Shown in pieces: positions 1 to 6,694 of a DNA stretch of 11,171 bases. The translations under genes and the position numbers were made by a program. Below the pieces are notes generated by a model. The model did not search any database, had not been told where the DNA came from, and was given only the letters and a program-made list of their open reading frames with translations. Every line of letters begins with the position of its first letter. Position 1 is the stretch's first letter. Source of the stretch: Succinivibrio sp. (GTDB lineage Bacteria > Pseudomonadota > Gammaproteobacteria > Enterobacterales > Succinivibrionaceae); contig JAGDBH010000203.1 in the NCBI GenBank assembly GCA_017959135.1, positions 1 through 11,171 on the forward strand, in the 5' to 3' direction.

Positions 1-1056
1 CCTGCCCACGTAAATGCAGCTGATCTGAATTCAAGATTCCTGTCCCTGTACTATGGACGTTATCTTCGTCCACTTAAGGATCTTCTGATTTTAAATGCAG
101 AATTAACTCTGCCTATTCTATCAAGATTTCCAACCATATCGAATGCGCTTTTATCAAGCTCTCCTGTTAAGTATGCAGTTAAGAAAATTTTTGGAATGGT
201 TGATTTACCTCTATTCAGCAGGAATACCTTCCGATCTTTATGCAACAGAGAAGGTTTTGAGATTTATTCTTCAAAACAGGCTATGGTTTCAGGAGACGAA
301 GTTCTGATTGTGACAGATCCTTTCACTGTCTGTTATGAGGCGGATGGTCTGATTTCAATGGCAAGAGTGATTCGGAATCTCGGCTATAAGGTTGCTTTCT
401 TAAAGCCTTATGTAAATGGAAAGATTCTGATTATCAGGGGTGAGCGTCGCCGTTTTGTTCATTATGCCGCAAAGCAGGCTGCTCGCCTTGAAATGCTGTC
501 AAAGGCTGGACTTGAGCTTGTTGGCTACGATCCTGCACTAACTCTCTGCTACAGAGATGAATACTCTCAGATTCTTGATGATGCGCGTGGCTCATTTATC
601 GTAAAGCTTCCTGAGGAGTGGCTGTCAGAACAGATGGAGACTTCAGTTTTTGCCAAGCGTTTTGACAAGATTAAGGATCAGGTTTTAGCTGCATCAAGAA
701 CAGATGAGTTTAAGGAAATGTATTATCTCTTTACTCACTGTACAGAAAGAGCTCTTATAACTCAGTCTCCAATTTTATGGCAGACTATTCTATCAACCTT
801 TGGTCTTAATCTGATTCCTGTAAATGTTGCCTGCTGTGGTATGGCCGGTTTATTTGGTCATATGGCCGAAAACCAGAAGCAGACCTATGCGGTATACGAA
901 AAGAACTGGAAGCCTCAGATTGAAAAGCGAGATTTTGACCATTGTCTGATTACCGGTTTCAGCTGTCGTTCTCAGGTTCACAGAATGGAAGGAAAGAGAG
1001 CAGTTCATCCATTGTTTGTTGTGGATGATCTTCTCAAGAAGGCGTTGAATGGCTAG
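1..1056 (+). CDS. ydiJ: YdiJ-type FAD/Fe-S D-2-hydroxyacid dehydrogenase, C-terminal part (5' end outside window)
   Basis: The frame is open from the first base, giving about 351 C-terminal residues of a protein that is about 1018 aa in E. coli. Visible hallmarks of the YdiJ C-terminus are the SRFLSLYYGRYLRP-like stretch just after the [4Fe-4S] ferredoxin region, GMVDLPL (196-216), DPFTVCYEADG, VGYDPALTLCYRDEY, HCTE (736-747), CCGMAG (832-849) and SCRSQV (961-978). The Cys at 739, 832, 835 and 964 match the CCG/heterodisulfide-reductase-like cluster domain also found in GlpC. The FAD_binding_4 and FAD-oxidase C domains must lie upstream of the window. The family is a soluble flavoprotein that oxidises D-2-hydroxyacids; E. 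coli YdiJ has been reported to act on D-2-hydroxyglutarate, but the substrate here is not decided by sequence. The ATG at 196 is internal, because homology continues upstream of it. The next gene overlaps the stop by 8 bp, so the two are probably translationally coupled. Confidence 0.88.
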   Translation, partial: PAHVNAADLNSRFLSLYYGRYLRPLKDLLILNAELTLPILSRFPTISNALLSSSPVKYAVKKIFGMVDLPLFSRNTFRSLCNREGFEIYSSKQAMVSGDEVLIVTDPFTVCYEADGLISMARVIRNLGYKVAFLKPYVNGKILIIRGERRRFVHYAAKQAARLEMLSKAGLELVGYDPALTLCYRDEYSQILDDARGSFIVKLPEEWLSEQMETSVFAKRFDKIKDQVLAASRTDEFKEMYYLFTHCTERALITQSPILWQTILSTFGLNLIPVNVACCGMAGLFGHMAENQKQTYAVYEKNWKPQIEKRDFDHCLITGFSCRSQVHRMEGKRAVHPLFVVDDLLKKALNG

Positions 1057-1555
1057 ATATATTTTTTCATATCTACTTGGAGGCTCAATTTTTTTTGTAG
1101 CTATTCCTGCTATTATTTTTTTTATTGCAACGCTATGTCCGTATACCTTCATGCCTGAGGGCAAAGTGGCTGTGTTTTTCGGCTCTTTCAGCTCTGCCGT
1201 TGGCCTTCTTTTTATGATCTGGTCAAACCTTGAACTTATAAAAAAGGGCAAAGGTGGTGCAGTAGTCATCGGTAATATAAAAATTTCAAAAGAAACTATA
1301 AAATTAGTTACAACAGGTCCATATGCATTATGCAGAAATCCTATGCACATGGGAGCTTTTCTGTTTTATCTGGGACTTTGTTGTGCGGTTAATTCATTTT
1401 TTACGCTAGTCGTACCTTTTGGCTTTTTACTGTTTGCTTATTTTTTTGCAGTATTTCTTGATGAGCCAAGGTTAAAAAGAGATTTTCCTGAAGAATATGA
1501 ACAATGGATTCAGGATGTGCCACAAAGGTTCTGGCCGAAACCTAAAAAAGGCTAA
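1049..1555 (+). CDS. Isoprenylcysteine carboxyl methyltransferase (ICMT)-like integral membrane methyltransferase
   Basis: This 168-aa, very hydrophobic protein has membrane segments at about residues 6-30, 37-58 and a C-terminal hairpin at about 101-137. The family signature is GPYALCRNPMHMG (residues 90-102). It is followed by LDEPRLKRDFPEEYEQW (137-153) and a VPQRFWP tail, the usual SAM-binding half of ICMT/PEMT-like methyltransferases. Bacterial members act in the inner membrane and mostly have unknown acceptors; eukaryotic ICMT methylates prenylated cysteine, and that substrate should not be assumed here. The ATG at 1049 overlaps the end of ydiJ in another frame, and no better start is seen. 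It sits between ydiJ and ilvI, 20 bp before the latter, so it is probably in the same transcript. Two runs of eight T (1089-1096 and 1116-1123) encode Phe-rich parts of the first membrane segment. Confidence 0.85.
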   Translation: MARYIFSYLLGGSIFFVAIPAIIFFIATLCPYTFMPEGKVAVFFGSFSSAVGLLFMIWSNLELIKKGKGGAVVIGNIKISKETIKLVTTGPYALCRNPMHMGAFLFYLGLCCAVNSFFTLVVPFGFLLFAYFFAVFLDEPRLKRDFPEEYEQWIQDVPQRFWPKPKKG

Positions 1556-1575
1556 TAAATAAAAAGGAGAATGTA

Positions 1576-3288
1576 ATGACCATGATGTCAGGCGCACAGA
1601 TGTTGGTGCGCACTCTTGAGGATTTAGGGGTAGATAATCTTTTCGGTTATCCAGGTGGTGCTGTTCTTGATATTTACGATGCTCTCTTAGAGTCAAAGAA
1701 GATTAAGCACATTCTTGGAAGACATGAACAGGGTGTCGCCCATGCAGCTGATGGTTATGCCAGAGCAACAGGCAAGGTGGGTGTCTGTCTTGTGACCTCT
1801 GGTCCAGGTGCAACCAACACAGTTACCTCAATTGCTACAGCATATATGGATTCAATCCCTCTTGTTGTTATCACAGGTCAGGTAGGTACTCCTTTAATCG
1901 GTTCAGACGCGTTCCAGGAAGTTGATACTGTAGGTATTACAAGACCTATCGTAAAACATTCATATCTGTGTCAGAGTGCTCTTGATATTCCTAAGTTCAT
2001 CAGACAGGCATTCTTCCTTGCAGCATCAGGTCGTCCTGGTCCTGTAGTTGTTGATGTTCCAAAGGATTGCGTTCGTCCTTCAATGAAGTTCGAATACCCT
2101 GAGATGAAAGCTCCTGTAAAGATGCGTTCATACAATCCAACCAAGCAGGGCCACAAGGGACAGGTAAAGAGAGCTGCTAAACTTATTGCCGATGCTTCTC
2201 ATCCTGTAATGCTTATCGGAGGCGGTGCCCAGCTATCAGGTGCAATGGACGAGGTTCGCACCATTGCTCACAGATTTAATCTTCCTGTAACTTCAACCCT
2301 TATGGGCTTAGGTGTTTATCCAAGCACTGACAAACAGTTCCTTGGAATGCTTGGTATGCACGGTACCTTCGAGGCTAACCATGCGATGGACAAGTCAGAT
2401 CTCGTATTTGCAATCGGCTGCCGTTTTGATGACCGTGTAACCAACAATCTATCCAAGTTCTGTCCTGCAGCCAAGATTGTTCATATTGATATTGATCCTG
2501 CATCTATTTCAAAGACTGTAGTCGCAGATATTCCAATCGTAGGCGATGCAAAGACTGTTTTAGGTCAGTTCATTGATGCCTTTGATGAATTCAAGCTGCA
2601 GGAGAATGCATCTGCCATGAAACAGTGGTGGAATCAGATTAACAAGTGGCGTGAGGACAACTGTCTTGAGTACGAAAAGGACAGCAAGCTGATTCAGCCA
2701 CAGGAGATCGTTGAAGCTGTTTATAAGGCAACCAATGGAGAAGCTATTATTGCAACTGACGTTGGTCAGCATCAGATGTTTACCGCTCTGTACTACAAGT
2801 TTGACGAGCCTCGTCACCTGCTGACCTCTGGTGGCTTAGGTACCATGGGTTACGGCTTCCCAGCTGCAGTTGGTGCGAAGATTGGCTGTCCTGACAAGGA
2901 AGTCTGCCTGTTCACCGGTGATGGTTCATTCCAGATGAATATACAGGAGCTGTCAACCTGTCTAGAATTCAATATTCCTCTGAAGATCTTTATCTTTGAC
3001 AACTGTACATTGGGTATGGTTCGTCAGTGGCAGAAGATGTTCTACAGAGGACATATAAGCTCAACAAATCTGAATTCAAATCCTGATTTTGTTGCTCTTG
3101 CCAAGGCTTATGGCCATGAAGGATTCAGAGTCACCGATCCTAAGGATCTGGATGCTGCTGTTAAGAAAGCTCTGTCAATGAAGGATAAGCTGGTTATCGT
3201 TGATATCGTATGTAATACCGATGCCAAGGTTCTTCCAATGCAGCAGATGGGCGGAAGTATGTCAGATATGTTCTTAGGTGAGGAATAG
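1576..3288 (+). CDS. ilvI: Acetohydroxyacid (acetolactate) synthase large catalytic subunit, copy 1 (Trp-type)
   Basis: This 570-aa ThDP-, FAD- and Mg-dependent enzyme catalyses the first common step of branched-chain amino acid synthesis, condensing pyruvate with pyruvate or 2-oxobutyrate. Three ThDP-enzyme domains are present: Pyr (about 1-170, FGYPGGAV; catalytic Glu51 in RHEQG), the central FAD-binding domain (about 190-340, LGMLGMHGT, RFDDRVTNN, HIDIDPASISKT) and the PP domain (about 370-550, GLGTMGYGFPAA; ThDP/Mg motif beginning GDGSFQMN at 448 and reaching Asn476). Trp485 in GMVRQWQ is the residue that gives AHAS preference for 2-oxobutyrate. The N-terminus MTMMSGAQ aligns with E. coli IlvI MEMLSGAE, and AAGGAG at 1564-1569 lies 6 nt before the ATG, so the start is firm. 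It is followed after 2 bp by its regulatory subunit. No leader peptide or attenuator precedes it; the 20-bp gap implies read-through from the ydiJ side. Confidence 0.96.
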   Translation: MTMMSGAQMLVRTLEDLGVDNLFGYPGGAVLDIYDALLESKKIKHILGRHEQGVAHAADGYARATGKVGVCLVTSGPGATNTVTSIATAYMDSIPLVVITGQVGTPLIGSDAFQEVDTVGITRPIVKHSYLCQSALDIPKFIRQAFFLAASGRPGPVVVDVPKDCVRPSMKFEYPEMKAPVKMRSYNPTKQGHKGQVKRAAKLIADASHPVMLIGGGAQLSGAMDEVRTIAHRFNLPVTSTLMGLGVYPSTDKQFLGMLGMHGTFEANHAMDKSDLVFAIGCRFDDRVTNNLSKFCPAAKIVHIDIDPASISKTVVADIPIVGDAKTVLGQFIDAFDEFKLQENASAMKQWWNQINKWREDNCLEYEKDSKLIQPQEIVEAVYKATNGEAIIATDVGQHQMFTALYYKFDEPRHLLTSGGLGTMGYGFPAAVGAKIGCPDKEVCLFTGDGSFQMNIQELSTCLEFNIPLKIFIFDNCTLGMVRQWQKMFYRGHISSTNLNSNPDFVALAKAYGHEGFRVTDPKDLDAAVKKALSMKDKLVIVDIVCNTDAKVLPMQQMGGSMSDMFLGEE

Positions 3289-3290
3289 TT

Positions 3291-3794
3291 ATGCGTCAGA
3301 TCATTTCTATTTTGCTTGAAAACGAAGTTGGTGCTCTGTCACGAGTGGTAGGTCTTTTCTCTCAGAGAGGCTACAACATTGAGAACATTACTGCTGCTCC
3401 AACTGAAGATAAAACTTTATCAAGAATCACAATTCTTACAGAAGGTGACGGTGCTATCGTTGAACGCATAACTAAACAGTTGCATAAGCTGGTTAATGTA
3501 ATTAAGGTATCAAGCCAGCAGGACAACTCTGTAGATATTGTTGAAAGAGAAATACTTTTTGTTAAAGTGCAGGCAGTAGGTCACACTTTAAGAGAAGAAA
3601 TCAAGACACTCTGTGATATTTTTAAAGCACAGATAGTAGATATTACACCTGAGCTCTATATTCTCCAGTATGTGGATACCTCATTTGAGGTCGACAGATT
3701 TTTAAAAGCCGTGTCAGAACAGGCTGAAGTCGTCGAAACCGTGCGTTCTGGAGTGTGTGGAATTTTTAGAGGCGAACATTCACTGCATTCATAG
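3291..3794 (+). CDS. ilvH: Acetohydroxyacid synthase small regulatory subunit, copy 1
   Basis: At 167 aa it is close to E. coli IlvH (163 aa). It has an N-terminal ACT domain (about 1-78, opening MRQIISILLENEVGALSRV) and the C-terminal AHAS small-subunit domain (about 84-160, ending in VRSGVCGIFRG). The subunit activates the catalytic partner and carries feedback inhibition by valine at the ACT dimer interface. Asn11, Gly14, Ser17, Asn29 and Ala36, positions linked to valine sensitivity in E. coli IlvH, are all present, so valine control is expected. GTGAGGA ends 6 nt before the ATG and overlaps the end of ilvI, so translation is likely coupled with the large subunit. A hairpin terminator begins 21 bp after the stop. 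Compared with copy 2 it reads NIENITAAPTEDKTLSR where copy 2 and E. coli read closer to SLTVAPTDDPTLSR. Confidence 0.95.
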   Translation: MRQIISILLENEVGALSRVVGLFSQRGYNIENITAAPTEDKTLSRITILTEGDGAIVERITKQLHKLVNVIKVSSQQDNSVDIVEREILFVKVQAVGHTLREEIKTLCDIFKAQIVDITPELYILQYVDTSFEVDRFLKAVSEQAEVVETVRSGVCGIFRGEHSLHS

Positions 3795-3815
3795 GAAACA
3801 GTTGAATTAAAAAGA

Positions 3816-3845
3816 AAGCCTCGATAATCATCGGGGCTTAATTTT
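3816..3845 (+). terminator. Rho-independent terminator after first ilvIH pair
   Basis: A 10-bp stem is formed by AAGCCTCGAT (3816-3825) and ATCGGGGCTT (3830-3839), with one T-G wobble and an AATC loop, followed by AATTTT. The T tract is short, so termination may be partial and some read-through into the next gene is possible. The right arm can also pair with 3845-3852 (see findings). Confidence 0.75.
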
Positions 3846-3895
3846 AGGCTCCGACATAAGAATCAGGTAGTTTGTACTCAAAGATAAGATAAAGA

Positions 3896-4927
3896 ATGGT
3901 TATGGATAATAAAGATTTTATTGAATACAAGAAAGACCTGTTGGCAAAGATAGATGAGTTCTACCAGAGTCAGGAGCTTTTTAAGGTTATAAATTTACTT
4001 GAAAACTCTGAGCTTGATTTTGATTTATGCAATGAGCTTGTAAGAGCTTATATCAATGCGGCGAACAAGACATCTGATCCTTATTCTCTGTTTGAAAAGG
4101 CAAATCTGCTTCTGGACAGATTCTCCCTGGAAGGTAAGGATAATCCAAAGCACCAGTTCTACAGAGGATATATTCTGTTTAAACAGGGACTGATTGAGGA
4201 CAGCAAAATCAGATTTGAAAGAGCCTTAAAATTCGCCAGTGTCAGTGACAGTAAGCTTTTTGAGCAGATTACAACCATGCTCTCAAATGTAAATGCAATG
4301 ATTGAGCGAGCTGCTTTCAAAGGTCAGAGTGAAGAGCACAAGAAACTTATTCTTGAGCATGTGAAGAAGAATTTTGGTGAATACCAGCATTTATGTTCTT
4401 TTGACCATGTTGAGATTTATAGAATTCCTCCAACAAAGGAACATGACTATAACCTACTGGTAAGTGTCGGTCTTTCAGCAAAGGTTATGAAAGGTAATAA
4501 CGGTTCGGATGATGAATGTGTCGAGCTATGTTTTGCTCTGCCATCTGATTACAAATTCAATCCTGAATCAAAGAGCAACTTTGAAGTATTTCTGATGATT
4601 GAAGTTATCAAGCATCTGATCGCAACTCGCGACAATATTGGTTTTGGCTATTATCTTGAAAAAGACTCAGGCTTTAGTTCAAGGACCGCTTTTAACGGAG
4701 CAATGCTGGTTGGAATGGGCGAGTATGAGAAGGAACAGCAGACCATGAAACTTGATGGATCTGAATTGTCTTTCCTAGAGCTTCTGCCTTTAAGACCAAT
4801 GGAGCTTAATTTCAGAAAAACTCATTCAGCTGTTGAGTTACTGGATTTGTTTAAAGAGAAGCTGGTTATGATTACTCCTTTTATATCCACCAGAGATGAT
4901 GTCTGCAACGTGGTAGCTAAGATGTAA
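3896..4927 (+). CDS. TPR-like plus Suppressor-of-fused (SUFU)-like domain protein, function unknown
   Basis: This is a 343-aa soluble protein without signal peptide or membrane segment. Residues of about 10-145 are helical and TPR-like; the clearest repeat is around GYILFKQGLIEDSKIRFERAL (91-111). Residues of about 150-330 resemble the SUFU domain: HVEIYRIPPT (171-180), then LLVSVGLSAKVM, VELCFALPSDY, a helix with EVIKHLIATRD, IGFGYY, FNGAMLVGM and LELLPLRPMELNF. This order matches the bacterial SUFU pattern HVdvyviPPT, TsGmS, lPadW, GALLl and lPLy.eEl. In bacteria this domain is common in immunity proteins of polymorphic toxin systems, but no toxin is visible here, so that role is not claimed. 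Start choice is uncertain: ATG at 3896 or 3902, neither with a good Shine-Dalgarno. It lies alone between the two AHAS cassettes, after a terminator and 51 bp before the next gene. Confidence 0.7.
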   Translation: MVMDNKDFIEYKKDLLAKIDEFYQSQELFKVINLLENSELDFDLCNELVRAYINAANKTSDPYSLFEKANLLLDRFSLEGKDNPKHQFYRGYILFKQGLIEDSKIRFERALKFASVSDSKLFEQITTMLSNVNAMIERAAFKGQSEEHKKLILEHVKKNFGEYQHLCSFDHVEIYRIPPTKEHDYNLLVSVGLSAKVMKGNNGSDDECVELCFALPSDYKFNPESKSNFEVFLMIEVIKHLIATRDNIGFGYYLEKDSGFSSRTAFNGAMLVGMGEYEKEQQTMKLDGSELSFLELLPLRPMELNFRKTHSAVELLDLFKEKLVMITPFISTRDDVCNVVAKM

Positions 4928-4942
4928 GAGATAACCGCAAGA

Positions 4943-4967
4943 TAGATTTATTATTTTTTTATATATA
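4943..4967 (+). promoter_or_regulatory. Possible AT-rich promoter before second ilvI
   Basis: The 51-bp gap 4928-4978 contains a T-rich stretch ending in TATATATA (4960-4967), which could serve as a -10 element, but no convincing -35 box lies 16-18 bp upstream. If used, the transcript would have a leader of only a few bases. No hairpin is seen here, so read-through from the SUFU-like gene is an equally good explanation. Confidence 0.22.
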
Positions 4968-4978
4968 GAAAACAAGCT

Positions 4979-6691
4979 ATGGAAAAATTAAATGGTGCAA
5001 AGCAGGTTGTCAGAGTTCTAGAAGATCTCGGCGTTGACCGTATTTTCGGATACCCTGGTGCAGCCGTTACTGATATTTATGATGAGTTGTTTGATTCAAA
5101 GATAACTCATGTTTTAGCACGCCATGAACAGGGCGCTGTTCATATGGCTGATGGTTTTGCCCGTTGTACAGGTAAGGTCGGTGTTGCACTTGTGACATCT
5201 GGTCCTGGCGCAACAAATACTGTTACCGCTTTGGCAACAGCTTATGGTGATTCTATTCCGCTGGTTCTTATAACCGGACAGGTTAGTACAGATCTGATTG
5301 GTACTGACGCCTTCCAGGAAGTGGATACCATGGGTGTGACCCGTCCTGTGGTTAAATATAGCTTTTTATGTAAGAAGCCTGAGGATATTGCCAAAAATAT
5401 TCGGAAGGCATTCTACATTGCTTCAACCGGAAGAAAAGGTCCTGTTGTTGTAGATATTCCTAAGAACTGTCAGAATCGCAGCTATCTTTTTGATTATGAG
5501 AAGAAGTCTGATATTTCAATTCGCTCTTACAATCCTACAGTCTTTGGTCATAAAGGTCAGGTTAAAAGAGCAGCAGCTCAGCTTATCAAAGCTAAGCAGC
5601 CAGTAATGCTTTTAGGTGGCGGTGTTGTTCAGGGTGATGCTTCAGAGGTTGCATCAAAGATTGCCAGAAGACTGAATTTCCCTGTAGTGACAACTCTAAT
5701 GGGTATTTCTGCATATCCAACAACCGATCGCCAGTATCTGGGCATGATTGGTATGCACGGTCTGTATGAAGCCAATGAAACAATGCATAATTCGGATCTG
5801 ATTTTCGCTGTTGGAACCAGATTTGCTGACAGAGCAACCAATATGGTTGCTAAATACTGTCCTAATGCTTCAGTAATTCATATTGATGTTGATCCTGCTT
5901 CTATTTCAAAGACTGTCAGTGCCAATATTCCTATTGTGGGTGATGCCAGAACAGTGCTGACTCAGATTGATAAGGAACTTGATGAGCTTGGACAGAAAGA
6001 GCCTGCAGACTTATCTGGATGGTGGAGTCAGATTGAGGAATTCAAAAAGAAGAACTGTCTGAAGTATGCCAAAAAAGAGGGAATGATTCGTCCTCAGGAA
6101 GTTATTGAGACTATCAACAGAATCTCAAATGAGCTTAAGCTGAACCCTATCATTACAACTGACGTAGGTCAGCATCAGATGTTCTCTGCTCAGTACTTTG
6201 ACTTTGAGAGTCCTCGTCATTTCATTACATCTGGCGGTCTGGGTACCATGGGTGTAGGACTTCCTGCAGCAATCGGAGCCAAGTTTGCTATTCCTGATGC
6301 CAATGTTTTCTGTATAACCGGTGACGGTTCATTCCAGATGAATATGCAGGAGCTGGCAGTCTGCAGAAAATATAAGCTTCCAATTAAGATCTTTATTCTG
6401 GATAACTCTGTTCTGGGAATGGTTCGTCAGTTCCAGACTGTGTTCTATAAAGAACGTTACAGTGCTACAAATCTTGATGGTAATCCTGATTTTGTAAAGC
6501 TGGTTGAAGCATATGGCTTTAAGGGAATCAGAATTACTGATAATGATAAGCTTGAATCCACTATTAGAGAAGTTCTCATGGCTAAGGATGAGTTTACTCT
6601 GGTTGATATTATCACAGACACCAATACCAAGGTAATGCCATGGCTGAGAGCTAACGGTTCAATGATAGACATGATGTTAAATGAGGAGTAA
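4979..6691 (+). CDS. ilvI: Acetohydroxyacid (acetolactate) synthase large catalytic subunit, copy 2 (Phe-type)
   Basis: This second complete AHAS catalytic subunit is also 570 aa and aligns with copy 1 with only small internal gaps; by eye well over half of the residues match. Catalytic Glu50 in RHEQGAVHMADG, GHKGQVKRAA, LGMIGMHGL, HIDVDPASISKT, GLGTMGVGLPAA and the ThDP/Mg motif starting GDGSFQMN at 448 and ending at Asn476 are intact, so an active enzyme is expected. It differs at positions that matter: Phe485 replaces the specificity Trp (GMVRQFQ), YPGAA replaces YPGGA at residues 25-29, and RFADRAT replaces RFDDRVT. These suggest weaker 2-oxobutyrate preference and hence a bias towards acetolactate, for valine and leucine. 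The start is fixed by alignment of MEKLNGA with E. coli IlvI, although no Shine-Dalgarno is seen (AGAAAACAAGCT precedes the ATG). The gene is followed after 3 bp by its own small subunit. Confidence 0.96.
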   Translation: MEKLNGAKQVVRVLEDLGVDRIFGYPGAAVTDIYDELFDSKITHVLARHEQGAVHMADGFARCTGKVGVALVTSGPGATNTVTALATAYGDSIPLVLITGQVSTDLIGTDAFQEVDTMGVTRPVVKYSFLCKKPEDIAKNIRKAFYIASTGRKGPVVVDIPKNCQNRSYLFDYEKKSDISIRSYNPTVFGHKGQVKRAAAQLIKAKQPVMLLGGGVVQGDASEVASKIARRLNFPVVTTLMGISAYPTTDRQYLGMIGMHGLYEANETMHNSDLIFAVGTRFADRATNMVAKYCPNASVIHIDVDPASISKTVSANIPIVGDARTVLTQIDKELDELGQKEPADLSGWWSQIEEFKKKNCLKYAKKEGMIRPQEVIETINRISNELKLNPIITTDVGQHQMFSAQYFDFESPRHFITSGGLGTMGVGLPAAIGAKFAIPDANVFCITGDGSFQMNMQELAVCRKYKLPIKIFILDNSVLGMVRQFQTVFYKERYSATNLDGNPDFVKLVEAYGFKGIRITDNDKLESTIREVLMAKDEFTLVDIITDTNTKVMPWLRANGSMIDMMLNEE

Positions 6692-6694
6692 TAA

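Noticed and set aside
850..1350. Long minus-strand open frame (166 codons) across the ydiJ/ICMT junction
   Set aside because: It lies opposite two well-recognised genes, has no recognisable domain and no plausible start signal; it is a shadow frame.
1556..1575. Possible leader peptide or attenuator for ilvIH copy 1
   Set aside because: The gap is only 20 bp, with no hairpin and no Ile/Leu/Val-rich small frame.
1571..1576. ATGTAA start-stop element directly before ilvI copy 1
   Set aside because: The Shine-Dalgarno is only 1-2 nt from this ATG, too close to use, while its spacing fits the ilvI ATG; probably chance.
3846..3895. Promoter for the TPR-SUFU gene
   Set aside because: TAAGAT (3885-3890) resembles a weak -10 but no -35 is suitably spaced, and the start site would fall on the gene's own ATG.
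3896..4927. Toxin-immunity or defence system around the SUFU gene
   Set aside because: No toxin domain, nuclease partner or secretion marker is adjacent; only housekeeping metabolic genes flank it.
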